A program made the position numbers and the translations under genes. Under the pieces are notes generated by a model that was given only the letters and a program-made list of their open reading frames with translations, was not told where the DNA came from and did not search any database. From Gammaproteobacteria bacterium (GTDB lineage: Bacteria; Pseudomonadota; Gammaproteobacteria; Pseudomonadales; Azotimanducaceae), in contig DUBB01000008.1 in the NCBI GenBank assembly GCA_012960535.1, positions 57,450 to 121,449 on the forward strand: a stretch of 64,000 nt of DNA. Reading direction: 5' to 3'. This document shows, piece by piece, positions 53,217 through 62,708 of the stretch (position 1 is the first letter of the stretch; every line of letters starts with the position of its first letter).

Positions 53217-54629
53217 TTATTCTCTCGATCGCATTCTTGCATCGAGGGCCTCGGTAAGACCGTCCCCTAATAGATTAAATGCCAGTACCGTGATGCTGAT
53301 GAATAGCGCCGGAAAGAATAGTTCGTGGGGATGGCTCAACATCGTCTTGACACCTTCATTACACATTGAACCCCACGAAGGGGTAGGCGGCGCGACGCCC
53401 ATGCCAATGAAAGAAAGAAATGCTTCTGTAAATATAGCAGAAGGCACTGCAAAGGTGAGTGTAACCAGTATCACGCCCATGGTATTTGGGATAATGTGAC
53501 GCAGGATTAAGTACCGGGGTTTACCACCCAGTATTCGAGCTGCTTCAATGTAACCTTGTTCTCGGATCTGCAGTACCTGGCCTCGTACCAATCGTGCTGT
53601 CGCTGGCCACAATAGCAGCACCAGAGCCAATAGCATGGGAAAGATGCCACTTTCGCCTGGGCCAATGCCGAAGGCAATCTTAAACAGAATCATAAACAGC
53701 AGAAACGGCAGGGCCACGACAAAATCAGCAAAGCGCATGAGAAGTTGATCGATACGGTTGCCAAAATAACCTGCGAAGCCGCCATACAGGATACCAATGG
53801 ATACGTAAATAAACGGCGCTACTATGCCGATAAACAGGGATACGCGAGCACCTTCCATTAATCGGGCGAGCATGTCTCTACCTAGATAGTCGGTTCCAAA
53901 AGGGTGGAACTCAAGGGTGATAGCACTTCCGATTGCTGCGTCTTGGGCTGGTCCCAGGATATTTCTTTCCATCGCTTCACGGATACTAATGGCTAGTACA
54001 GGCTCGACCTTGATGCTGGTAAATTGATCGTATTCGTCGAACCCATCGCTCGGAACGATGGAATAGTAGTAGGTTATGGCCTTGAGGCTGAGGCGGTCTT
54101 CATAACCAATTTGATTGCCTGCGGTAATAGATATCAGTGGCAGGCCCAGGTCGTTGAATCCCTCGGGTTTGGATTCGTTTCGATAAATATTGTAACCACC
54201 CGCAGTGGATAGCCCGTCCCAGAGTAACCTGACTGCCTGGGTTGAGGCGGTTTCGGCGAGCCTGAATGCCGATACCGGATCAACTTGATCGGCAATTTCA
54301 CTGGGTATGGCGGGCAAAGCAGGGTCAACAGGCGGTGTCCAGGGGATGTGGTTTTCAACTAAAGTGGCCAGTTTGGGCAGCGATGGTGCCTGGGAGATTT
54401 GATTCAGGTCCTGCAGGGTAGGATCCACATTCCAGGCAATGGGGCCCACCAGCGTGAATAATGCTAAGGCGGCAATCAGGTAAAGTGAGATGAGTGCCCT
54501 TACATTCTTCTTCAGTCGTCGCCAGGCGTCCTGCCAGTAAGACAGAGAAGGGCGGGTGATCAATTCACCCTGGTTTTCTGCCTCAAGGGGCAGGAAGTCT
54601 GCTGGGCTGAGTTCCCCGTGATGGCTCAT
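53217..54629 (-). CDS. oppC: OppC-like permease with a fibronectin-III-like periplasmic insert
   Basis: 470 residues against ~300 for ordinary OppC/DppC. A first membrane helix (~46-64) is followed by a long periplasmic region (~65-255). Residues ~125-210 have a fibronectin-III look: AVRLLWDG, GGYNIYRNES, ITYYYSIVPSDGFDEYDQF. After it comes the usual FHPFGTDYLGRDMLARLMEGARVSL and further helices with the EAA loop (EAARILGGKPRYLILRHI). The permease core is normal, so the extra domain sits in the first periplasmic loop, where it could touch the binding protein or cell wall. Its 3' neighbour oppB overlaps by four bases. Confidence 0.9.
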   Translation of the reverse strand: MSHHGELSPADFLPLEAENQGELITRPSLSYWQDAWRRLKKNVRALISLYLIAALALFTLVGPIAWNVDPTLQDLNQISQAPSLPKLATLVENHIPWTPPVDPALPAIPSEIADQVDPVSAFRLAETASTQAVRLLWDGLSTAGGYNIYRNESKPEGFNDLGLPLISITAGNQIGYEDRLSLKAITYYYSIVPSDGFDEYDQFTSIKVEPVLAISIREAMERNILGPAQDAAIGSAITLEFHPFGTDYLGRDMLARLMEGARVSLFIGIVAPFIYVSIGILYGGFAGYFGNRIDQLLMRFADFVVALPFLLFMILFKIAFGIGPGESGIFPMLLALVLLLWPATARLVRGQVLQIREQGYIEAARILGGKPRYLILRHIIPNTMGVILVTLTFAVPSAIFTEAFLSFIGMGVAPPTPSWGSMCNEGVKTMLSHPHELFFPALFISITVLAFNLLGDGLTEALDARMRSRE

Positions 54630-55558
54630 TGCAGCCGGACCCTTGGATCGATGAAACCGTAGACAATGTCAACCAGGATCACCATCAGTACCAGAAAGGA
54701 GCCATAAAAAACCGTGGTCCCCATAATGACCGTGTAATCTAGCTGTTGTACGGCCTGTACGAAGTATCGACCCAGGCCCGGTATTGCAAAGACAAGTTCA
54801 ACCACAAAACCACCGGTAGTGATCGCCGCTATTTGCGGGCCTAATACGGTAATGACCGGAAGAATGGCGTTTCTGAGCTGATGCCTGAAGAAAATCCTTA
54901 GCGGCGACAAGCCTTTTGCTTTGGCTGTCTTAATATAATCTTCGTTGACCACATCAAGCATTGACGAGCGCATTAAGCGAGTCAGCAGCGCCATAGTGCT
55001 CAGGCCTAATACCATAGAAGGCATGAGCATGTGCGAGAAGGTTCCCCAGCCTGCAACAGGCAATACAGATTGCCCCACTAACTGATTGAGGTTCACCAGC
55101 AGTAACTGACCCAGTGCTGCGAACACAAAACTGGGCACTGAGATTCCGAGTATAACGAGGAACATGATGATGATATCGGGTAACCGGTTTTTGTAGACTG
55201 CGGTTATTGCTCCCCATAGAATCCCACCGAGCGTAGCAAAGAAAATGGCAAGAATGCCCAGTGTGGCTGATACTGGGAAATGATCTTTTATGATGTCATT
55301 TACCTTGCGATTCTGCTGGGTGTAAGAAATCCCGAAATCTCCCGTGAGCATATTTCCCAGGAATATAAAATACTGTTCGACCACAGGTTTATCGAGCCCA
55401 TACTTGCGCTCAAGGTTGAGTCTGATCTCAGCTGAGACCGCTTTTTGATTCATCAAAGGATCGCCAGGGACAAGGTGCATGGCGATAAATGTAGCGGTTG
55501 CTATAAACCAGACCGTGATCAGCCCGGCAACCAGCCTTTTAGTAATGTAGCTTAGCAT
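54626..55558 (-). CDS. oppB: Oligopeptide ABC transporter permease (OppB/DppB-like)
   Basis: 310 residues, about six membrane helices. TFIAMHLVPGDP near the N-terminus, the EAA loop (DYIKTAKAKGLSPLRIFFRHQLRNA) read in two parts, and the C-terminal FGFIDPRVRL are all typical. It overlaps the start of oppC by four bases and follows oppA by six. Confidence 0.94.
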   Translation of the reverse strand: MLSYITKRLVAGLITVWFIATATFIAMHLVPGDPLMNQKAVSAEIRLNLERKYGLDKPVVEQYFIFLGNMLTGDFGISYTQQNRKVNDIIKDHFPVSATLGILAIFFATLGGILWGAITAVYKNRLPDIIIMFLVILGISVPSFVFAALGQLLLVNLNQLVGQSVLPVAGWGTFSHMLMPSMVLGLSTMALLTRLMRSSMLDVVNEDYIKTAKAKGLSPLRIFFRHQLRNAILPVITVLGPQIAAITTGGFVVELVFAIPGLGRYFVQAVQQLDYTVIMGTTVFYGSFLVLMVILVDIVYGFIDPRVRLQ

Positions 55559-55564
55559 GACAAT

Positions 55565-57169
55565 TTACTGAACGATCCGTGCGAAGGTAAAGTCTGGGTC
55601 AGCCCCGACTACCTTGCGTACTACGCCTCGTACTTTTGGATTAAGCAGATAGATTACGCCCTGCTCATACAAGGGCAGTATGACCGCATCTTCATGGATA
55701 ATGCGTTGTAATTCGGCCATAGCATCCATGCGGATTTTTGGAATGGAACTGTTCATGGCGGTTCTGACGAAACGGTCATATTCAGCGTTGTTATAGCGGC
55801 CTCGATTGTTGAGATTCCAGGAAGCGAACAGGTCACCAAAGGTCATCACATCGTCGAAATCAGGTCCCCAGCCTGCGCCAACCATATCGAAATCGCCTGA
55901 TGTCATTTTGGCGAGTCTTTGTTTAAAGGTCTGTATGTCAATTTTAATATCCAGGTCCAATTTATTTTTCAGCAGTCCCTGCAAGTACTCCGCCTGCTTT
56001 GCGGCTGTCGGGCTGTCACCGACCAGAAGCACCAATGGTGGAATATGAGCGATACCGAGCTGCAGCCCCGCCTGCGTGAGCAGTTTCCTGCCCAAGGCAG
56101 TATCGGGCGCCACCTTTTGCGCTGGGTATTCAACGCGGAATTTGTCTTCAGTACCGCTCAGCCAGACAGGAAAGAGGCTCTCTCCTCTTAGATTTCCTGG
56201 CGTTGCCAGCACTTTATTAACGAACTCATCAGCATTAAAAACAGCACTAATTGCCTGTCTGAGAGATAGATTGCTGGTGACCCGACCTGGCCGATGGTTA
56301 TATTCAAGGAAAAACACAGAGCCAGTTGAGAAGCTGCGAATTCTAAATTTTCTGGTTAGCGCATCCTGGTAAGTTTCACCATCCAGGCGGGTAAAAATTA
56401 TTTTGTCATCAATGAACAGATTCAGTCTGGCCCGGGTATCTGCCGTAATGTAATCGGCTTCGATCGCATTGAGTTTGATCTGATCCCTGTTCCAGTATAG
56501 AGGGTTTTTTTTCAGTTTCATGGATGCGCTGTGCACCCAGTCAGTCATCTTAAAAGGACCGTTGAAGATAAGGTCATCGGCATCGGCTGCATAGCGGTCC
56601 AGTCGGGATTTGTAAAACTTCTCCTGAATGGGGAAGTAGCTTACAAATGCGGTTAATTTGCTGAAATAGGCTGTGGGCCTTTCTAACTCGATTGTCAGAG
56701 TGAAATCATCGAGTGCCTGGACACCGAGTTGTTCTGGTGCCATTTTCCCCTGGTTGATGGCTTCCGCATTTTTGATGGCATATAGGATAAAGGCATATTC
56801 CGATGCGGTAGCCGGGTTCAGGGTGGTTCGCCAGGCAAAAACAAAATCATGAGCAGTGACCGTATCGCCATTGCTCCATCTGGCATCAGGCCTTAGCCAG
56901 AAGGTGGCTCTCTTATCGGTAATTTCCCATCGTTCAGCGACGCCCGGAACGAGGCGACCTCGCCGGTCATAGCGGGTAAGGCCTTCCATGATGTGACCCA
57001 GCACCATAACCGAGACCTGGTCTGTTGCTTTCATGCCGTTGAGTTGGGGTGGTTCCTGAGTCAGCGCCAGTTTGATGGTCTGGGTGTGGAAGTCGGTAGC
57101 ATCCGCCTGGCACCATGAATTTTGCAGTAAAATCATGACTGCGAGAAAAATAGGCAAGGATGTATTCAT
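55565..57169 (-). CDS. oppA: Periplasmic oligopeptide-binding protein (OppA-like)
   Basis: 534 residues. An N-terminal signal peptide (~1-24) precedes an SBP-family-5 fold. LALTQEPPQLNGMKATDQVS and RWEITDKRATFWLRPDARWSNGD are typical. The C-terminus has the VRGVVRKVVGADPDFTFARIVQ-like end in the normal position. It is the first gene of the operon and delivers peptides to the OppB/OppC channel. Peptides may come from the secreted hydrolases encoded downstream in the window (inference). Confidence 0.92.
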   Translation of the reverse strand: MNTSLPIFLAVMILLQNSWCQADATDFHTQTIKLALTQEPPQLNGMKATDQVSVMVLGHIMEGLTRYDRRGRLVPGVAERWEITDKRATFWLRPDARWSNGDTVTAHDFVFAWRTTLNPATASEYAFILYAIKNAEAINQGKMAPEQLGVQALDDFTLTIELERPTAYFSKLTAFVSYFPIQEKFYKSRLDRYAADADDLIFNGPFKMTDWVHSASMKLKKNPLYWNRDQIKLNAIEADYITADTRARLNLFIDDKIIFTRLDGETYQDALTRKFRIRSFSTGSVFFLEYNHRPGRVTSNLSLRQAISAVFNADEFVNKVLATPGNLRGESLFPVWLSGTEDKFRVEYPAQKVAPDTALGRKLLTQAGLQLGIAHIPPLVLLVGDSPTAAKQAEYLQGLLKNKLDLDIKIDIQTFKQRLAKMTSGDFDMVGAGWGPDFDDVMTFGDLFASWNLNNRGRYNNAEYDRFVRTAMNSSIPKIRMDAMAELQRIIHEDAVILPLYEQGVIYLLNPKVRGVVRKVVGADPDFTFARIVQ

Positions 57170-57250
57170 CAGCGGGAAAACAAGTTAGCGAAAGTGGAAT
57201 TCTAGCATGACCTGGCATGGTTTATTGTAAAGCGGTAGGGTCTTATTTAT

Positions 57251-58717
57251 CTAACTGGCGAAACGCAGCAGATTAGCAACCACTCTTTCCAGGTGGGTGA
57301 GTGAATTACAAACATCGGTCTGATGACAGTTTGGCGCATATTTTTTCATTTCAGCATCGCCGACAATCCAGTTAGATCTGGGTTCAGGGTTCAACCAGAT
57401 GACGCGGCGTGCTTTCTCGTACATTTCATGAAGAATTCCCGCCTTGGGGTCACCGTAATTGTTCCTGGCGTCGCCCAGAATAATCACCGTAGTCTTGTTA
57501 TTGACGTCATCCATACAGTTTCGTTTGAAATCCATCAACATCTGACCATAGTCTGTTGAGCCATTACCATAATCTCGCATGGTTTTGGCCATGGCATCTT
57601 CTAGCTTACTGTTCTCAAATAATTGGGTGACTTCACCCAGGTCGGAAGAAAATGCGAATGAGCGCACTTTGGGAATGACCTCCGATAGACTGTATAAAAA
57701 CATCAGTAGAAACCGAGAATAGTTGCTCACCGAACCGCTCACGTCGCAGATGCACATGACTTTAGGACGATCAACTTTGATCGCTTTCCATTGCAGATCA
57801 AAAAACATACCATCATATTGCATGTTCTTGCGCAGGGTTTTGCGAACATCGAGCTGGCCTCGTTTGAACGTCTTTCTGCGTTTGGAGTGGATGGCGACGA
57901 GCTTTTTAGCCATTTTGAATACAATTTCCTGCACGTCCTTGAAGTTTCGTTTCTCCAGATTACTCAGTTTTACCTTCTTGAGGAGTTCTTCCCGAAGCTG
58001 CTTTCCGGATTCGTCTGCATGAAGAAAAAATTGTTTTTCAACATAGTCCCTAACCTGATCACGCAGACGATCACGGCCCTGTTTGAGTTTTTTAGCTAGA
58101 TTTCTCTCGGGTCGGCCGCCGTCACCCTGTAGCTGGGTGATTTCATCCTGGAGGGGTTTTAAGCCCATGGCATCCATTATCTTTCTGGTGTACAGCCCTT
58201 TTTGAGTGAACACAACGATTTGATTGACCTCAACCCTGCGCCCGGCCTCAGACAGGGATACCATCAGTTCTGTTCGATTGCCCGACATGAGTAACTGACC
58301 CAGCGGAGATGAAGGCGTAAGCTCTGTTGTCTGGTCATCATCTTCATCTTCTGCCTCGATTTCTCCAGAGCCTTGCCCGCCTCCCTGGCCTGAACCTTTA
58401 CCGCCGGGTTGGCCGTTACCTGGATTACCCGGGCTTGAGTCATCGAAATCGGTATTGTCGTCCTGGTGATCGCCATCCTCTGCCCAGGGTTGGTTTGAGA
58501 TGTTTTCAAAGGTAAAAAACTTTTCAAAACTTGTCTCGAAGAGTTCTTTTTCTTCCGGTGTTTTAGAAAGAATCATGGACAGCGAGTTTTTAAGCAGGGT
58601 CCGGTTCCGGTAACCTACCAGTTCCAGCGCCTCCATCGCGTCCAGGGTTTCCGCTGGTGACACCTGGATTTCAGCGGTCCGCAGAACCTTAACAAAATCA
58701 ACCAGAGTGGTTTCCAT
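57251..58717 (-). CDS. VWA-domain protein (CoxE/YehP-like)
   Basis: 488 residues. After a helical N-terminus comes a low-complexity Gly/Asp-rich linker (~80-130), then a basic region and a von Willebrand A domain with MIDAS motif DVSGS (Asp325, Ser327, Ser329). The WAVE-like order matches CoxE-type partners of MoxR ATPases. It is the second gene of a two-gene unit; the MoxR stop overlaps its start by one base (TAATG). The target metal enzyme or complex is not encoded nearby. Confidence 0.88.
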   Translation of the reverse strand: METTLVDFVKVLRTAEIQVSPAETLDAMEALELVGYRNRTLLKNSLSMILSKTPEEKELFETSFEKFFTFENISNQPWAEDGDHQDDNTDFDDSSPGNPGNGQPGGKGSGQGGGQGSGEIEAEDEDDDQTTELTPSSPLGQLLMSGNRTELMVSLSEAGRRVEVNQIVVFTQKGLYTRKIMDAMGLKPLQDEITQLQGDGGRPERNLAKKLKQGRDRLRDQVRDYVEKQFFLHADESGKQLREELLKKVKLSNLEKRNFKDVQEIVFKMAKKLVAIHSKRRKTFKRGQLDVRKTLRKNMQYDGMFFDLQWKAIKVDRPKVMCICDVSGSVSNYSRFLLMFLYSLSEVIPKVRSFAFSSDLGEVTQLFENSKLEDAMAKTMRDYGNGSTDYGQMLMDFKRNCMDDVNNKTTVIILGDARNNYGDPKAGILHEMYEKARRVIWLNPEPRSNWIVGDAEMKKYAPNCHQTDVCNSLTHLERVVANLLRFAS

Positions 58718-59673
58718 TAAGCTTCCTTGGTGGCCTTATTGGTCAGCATCTGCACTTCGGCTTGCACGGTTTCAATATCTTCCTGAAATTTCAGAATTAC
58801 ATTGAGTGTTTGACGAACCAGATCAGCATCAAGGGATTCAGTATGTAGAAGAATCAATGTCTTTGCCCAGTCTATGGTTTCACTGATGGCAGGGACTTTT
58901 TTAAGATCCATTTCACGTAGTTCCTGGATAAACGAAACTAACTGCTTTCTCAGATTAGCAGGAATCTCTGGAACCCTGGCATGGACTATCTGTCCTTCAA
59001 GGTCTGCATCTGGAAATGGGATATACAGGTGCAAGCAGCGCCTCTTCAGCGCATCACTGATCTCCCGGGTATTGTTGCTGGTTAGGAATACCAGCGGCTT
59101 TCTATCCGGATCAGCTCGTACCGTGCCGATTTCAGGAATGGATATCTGGTAGTCGGATAGCAGTTCAAGCAGCAGGGATTCAAATTCGTGATCAGACTTG
59201 TCTACTTCATCAATCAGCAGAACGCAGCCTTCGGTTTCCTTGATCGCTTTGAGTAGCGGTCGAGGTTCGAGAAATTGTTCGGAAAAAAAGATGTCGCCAA
59301 ATTCGTGAAGTTTTGTAACCGACTCACTCAACCCTCTTGCCCCTTCAAGGATCTCGCCTAGGGTCTCCTTGAGAACCTGCGTATAAAGTAATTGCTTGCC
59401 GTACTTCCATTCGTAGATAGCCTTGGATTCGTCTAGCCCCTCATAACACTGCAGACGGATACATTCGAGATCAAGCATTGCTGCAACCGATTTTGCCAGT
59501 TCTGTTTTACCGACGCCTGGTGGGCCTTCAATTAGAATCGGTTTGTCAAGATGGTAGGCCAGAAATACCGCAGTGGCGATCTGGGTATTCGAAATGTAGT
59601 TTAGCCCTTCCAGTCCCAGTCGAATTTTTTCGATACTTTCCAGCTTCTCGTCGTTTTCAATGCTCACCCGCAA
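58717..59673 (-). CDS. MoxR-family AAA+ ATPase
   Basis: 318 residues. Walker A GPPGVGKTELAKS (~54-66), Walker B LLIDEVDKSD and the sensor stretch TSNNTREISDALKRRCLHLYI are diagnostic. It works with the VWA partner to mature or remodel a target enzyme. Starts about 0.13 kb from the divergent longer amidohydrolase frame. Confidence 0.92.
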   Translation of the reverse strand: MRVSIENDEKLESIEKIRLGLEGLNYISNTQIATAVFLAYHLDKPILIEGPPGVGKTELAKSVAAMLDLECIRLQCYEGLDESKAIYEWKYGKQLLYTQVLKETLGEILEGARGLSESVTKLHEFGDIFFSEQFLEPRPLLKAIKETEGCVLLIDEVDKSDHEFESLLLELLSDYQISIPEIGTVRADPDRKPLVFLTSNNTREISDALKRRCLHLYIPFPDADLEGQIVHARVPEIPANLRKQLVSFIQELREMDLKKVPAISETIDWAKTLILLHTESLDADLVRQTLNVILKFQEDIETVQAEVQMLTNKATKEA

Positions 59674-59923
59674 TTCCTTTTAATGATCGTTACCAGCCGC
59701 TGGTCTAGTGGCAAGCGGCAAGCCATTATGTAAAGCAATCAGAGGCTTGTACAGGATGAATGTATTTATCATTGCTTTCTATTGAGTTGAATAACACTTA
59801 ATGATGAGGGTATTTCAGTGGAAATCAAACTGCTTAAGTCGAGAATACGCAGTTTCGATAGAGAAGACGGGGGTAAAAGCATATGGTAGCGTTAGTTACA
59901 AACAGCAGACAGGGTATAAACAG

Positions 59924-61339
59924 ATGGTTAAGCTACTCATCACTCTAGCCTTTGCGGCCTGCATTTTCACTGCCCAGGCAATGGACGTCTATCCGTCTAC
60001 CTATCAGCCGCCAGAGGCACCTGATCTATTGATTATCAATGCCAGTCTGTATGTGGGTGATGGTAGTGAAATTGAAAAGGGCTTTGTTCATGTCAGGCAG
60101 GGTCAGATCGTGGACGTTGGCGCAGGCAGTCCAGTCGATATTGAAAGCACATGGGTTATTGATGCCCAGGGGAAGTGGGTGACACCCGGTATCATCGACG
60201 TACATAGCCATTTAGGAAATTATCCATCGCCAAGTTACAGGGGAAGCAGTGATGGAAACGAGGCGACCTCGCCCGTGACTTCGGAAGTCTGGGCAGAACA
60301 CAGTGTTTGGCCACAGGATCCCCAGTTTCCATTAGCGCTTGCAGGTGGTGTAACCACCCTGCAGGTATTGCCGGGCTCAGCTAATTTATTTGGTGGCAGA
60401 AGTGTCACCGTCAAAAATGTCTGGTCGAGAACGGTTCAGGGGATGAAATTTCCTGGCGCGCCGTACGGTTTAAAAATGGCCTGCGGAGAAAATCCGAAGA
60501 GAGTCTATGGTAGGAAAGGGTCAGCACCGTCGACCAGGATGGGTAATTTTGCTGGCTACCGCAAAGCCTGGATTGACGCGCTTGAATACCAGCAAAGCTG
60601 GGTGCGTTACCAACGAGATCTAACTAAGTTCGAGGATCAGAGGACAGCTTCTGATGATTCGTCTGATGAAGAAGGTAAAGACGATAAAGAAGAGCCCAGT
60701 CCACCCAAACGAAACCTGCAAATGGAAACCCTGGTGGGTGTTCTTGACGGTGACATTCTGGTTCACAATCATTGTTATCGTGCCGACGAAATGGCCCAGA
60801 TAATTGATCTTTCAAAAGAATTCGGTTACCAGGTGACTGCGTTTCATCATGCAGTTGAGGCATACAAGATTACGGATCTGTTAGCTGAAAATAATATCTG
60901 TTCTGCCATGTGGGCCGATTGGTGGCAGTTTAAGCTGGAATCGTTTGATGGTATTCAGGAAAACATTCCCCTGGTCCATAGTGCCGGGGCCTGTGCGATC
61001 GTGCATTCGGATTCTGCGATCGGGATTCAGCGTTTGAACCAGGAGGCCGCTAAAGCGCTGGCAGCGGGGGCACGACTGGGATTGACCATATCACGAGCAG
61101 AGGCCATGACCTGGATTACCGGCAATGCTGCCAAGGCCCTGGGAATTGATCATAAAACGGGTACTTTGCACAATGGCAAGATGGCTGATCTGGTGATCTG
61201 GAGCCATGATCCGTTCAGTGTGTATGCGCGGGCGGAGAAGGTATTTATAGATGGTGTGCTTCGATTGGATATCGATAAAGGCCTGAAACCAGTGACTGAT
61301 TTTGAACTAGGTTTACGAATACAGGATACCCAATCATGA
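59924..61339 (+). CDS. Secreted metal-dependent amidohydrolase
   Basis: 471 residues from ATG 59924, which opens directly on a signal peptide (VKLLITLAFAACIFTAQA); an in-frame ATG at 59801 would bury it 41 residues inside. The amidohydrolase fold carries the metal-binding HSH in GIIDVHSHLGN and further histidines in VHNHCYRAD, FHHAVEA and VHSDSAIG. It resembles imidazolonepropionase-like/prolidase-like secreted amidohydrolases of marine gammaproteobacteria; substrates may be cyclic or N-terminal amides. Its stop overlaps the next ATG (61336-61339). Confidence 0.88.
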   Translation: MVKLLITLAFAACIFTAQAMDVYPSTYQPPEAPDLLIINASLYVGDGSEIEKGFVHVRQGQIVDVGAGSPVDIESTWVIDAQGKWVTPGIIDVHSHLGNYPSPSYRGSSDGNEATSPVTSEVWAEHSVWPQDPQFPLALAGGVTTLQVLPGSANLFGGRSVTVKNVWSRTVQGMKFPGAPYGLKMACGENPKRVYGRKGSAPSTRMGNFAGYRKAWIDALEYQQSWVRYQRDLTKFEDQRTASDDSSDEEGKDDKEEPSPPKRNLQMETLVGVLDGDILVHNHCYRADEMAQIIDLSKEFGYQVTAFHHAVEAYKITDLLAENNICSAMWADWWQFKLESFDGIQENIPLVHSAGACAIVHSDSAIGIQRLNQEAAKALAAGARLGLTISRAEAMTWITGNAAKALGIDHKTGTLHNGKMADLVIWSHDPFSVYARAEKVFIDGVLRLDIDKGLKPVTDFELGLRIQDTQS

Positions 61340-62625
61340 AACGATTATTGATACTGCTTTGTCTGGTTGCCGGTTATGGTCACGGCTCACCTGTGCTGAT
61401 CAAGAACGCAAAGCTGGCACAGCATGGCCTGGATAATGAGATGCTGGTTGATATTCTGGTGCAGGGCGATAGATTTGAAGCTGTACAGAAAGCTTCGTCG
61501 TTCGCTGATGATGTTTACCAGACGCTGGAAGTCATTGATGCTGAAGGTCGTTGGGTGACGCCAGGCTTTATTGACTCAGCGACGTCGATTGGCCTGGTGG
61601 ATGTGCCAGGTTTAGGTGTCAGCAGTGACAATCAGGTAGAAGATTTTCCTCTGGGAGCCGGTTTCTCGGTGTCACTTGCGTTAAACCCAGATTCGTCACT
61701 GATTGCAATGGCACCGACTGACGGAATTACCCGTGGGGTTATTGTGCCCGCGCCCGGCAACAGCAACTATGCGGGCCAGAGTTCTGTGGTGGAGTTTTCC
61801 GGTCACGCAGAATTTGTCTTTTATACCGATAATGCAGTGCATCTCTATTTACGAGAACGGGACAGAAAATTTGCCGGTGGATCGAGAGCAGCCGCGCTCT
61901 ACTCTGCCATGCTTGGGTTGCGCGAAAGCCAGCGCTATAGCCAAAATCGGCGAGCATTTGCTGCCAACAAGCTGCGACCGTTTAAATTAAGTGAAGCGGA
62001 TTTAAAGGCACTCGCCAAGGTGGTTTCAGGACAGCTGGTTCTGGCAGTGCACGTTGACAGGGCTGCTGACATCAGGGCGGTATTAACTGCTCTTGCTGAA
62101 TTTGAGGCCATCAGGCCTGTTCTGATGGGTGCCACTGAAGCCTGGAAACTGGCAGATGATTTAGCCGCCCGGGGTGTTCCTGTGGTGCTTAATGTTCTCG
62201 ATAACACGCCGGATAATTTTGATAAATTGGGTGCTCGGTTGGACAACGCAGCGATCCTGTCAGCGGCAGCTGTGCGCATAGCCTTTATGTCCAGCACACC
62301 ATTTTCTGAGTTTCGATCGCTGACCCAGGCTGCCGGTGTGGCTGTGGCAAATGGCCTGCCTTTTAAACGTGCTTTGCAGGCAATCACATCCAGCCCGGCC
62401 CAGATTTGGGGTCTTGATTCACTGGGTAGTATTGAAGCTGGTGGTATCGCTGATCTCGTGATCTGGGATGGCGATCCTCTGGAATTAATGTCGACGCCGG
62501 TTAAGACGATGATTAATGGCAACTGGGTTGAATCCAGGACACGTCAATCGTTACTTGCAAGGCGTTATCTTCGCCTGTCAAAAGGGCAGGTCCCTGATGG
62601 CAGCACTGCTGGGCTTGAGAAATGA
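61336..62625 (+). CDS. Secreted amidohydrolase-like protein lacking the usual metal site
   Basis: 429 residues with a signal peptide (RLLILLCLVAGYGHG). The N-terminal beta-sandwich and C-terminal GIADLVIWDGDPLELMSTP, typical of amidohydrolases, are present. At the normal H-x-H position it reads GFIDSATSIGLVD, with no histidine pair, and the later ligands are also replaced (SSTPFSEFRS where the catalytic aspartate is expected). It is translationally coupled to the intact paralogue upstream. It is probably a non-catalytic partner, or uses different chemistry. Confidence 0.85.
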   Translation: MKRLLILLCLVAGYGHGSPVLIKNAKLAQHGLDNEMLVDILVQGDRFEAVQKASSFADDVYQTLEVIDAEGRWVTPGFIDSATSIGLVDVPGLGVSSDNQVEDFPLGAGFSVSLALNPDSSLIAMAPTDGITRGVIVPAPGNSNYAGQSSVVEFSGHAEFVFYTDNAVHLYLRERDRKFAGGSRAAALYSAMLGLRESQRYSQNRRAFAANKLRPFKLSEADLKALAKVVSGQLVLAVHVDRAADIRAVLTALAEFEAIRPVLMGATEAWKLADDLAARGVPVVLNVLDNTPDNFDKLGARLDNAAILSAAAVRIAFMSSTPFSEFRSLTQAAGVAVANGLPFKRALQAITSSPAQIWGLDSLGSIEAGGIADLVIWDGDPLELMSTPVKTMINGNWVESRTRQSLLARRYLRLSKGQVPDGSTAGLEK

Positions 62626-62670
62626 TAGAGCGATAACCACTGGCAGTCCTAAAAGATGAAGACAAGAGAC

Positions 62671-62698
62671 AAGAGATAAGACATAAGAGATAAGACAG
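62671..62698. repeat. 14-nt direct repeat in the leader of the M20 gene
   Basis: AAGAGATAAGACAT (62671-62684) is followed at once by AAGAGATAAGACAG (62685-62698), one difference, and a similar purine-rich stretch precedes it. The second unit runs into the GGAGAG ribosome-binding region of the ATG at 62709. Confidence 0.75.
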
Positions 62699-62708
62699 GA
62701 GAGAATCT

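Noticed and set aside
59801-59923. Upstream ATG extending the first amidohydrolase by 41 residues
   Set aside because: It would bury a clear signal peptide, so ATG 59924 is preferred.
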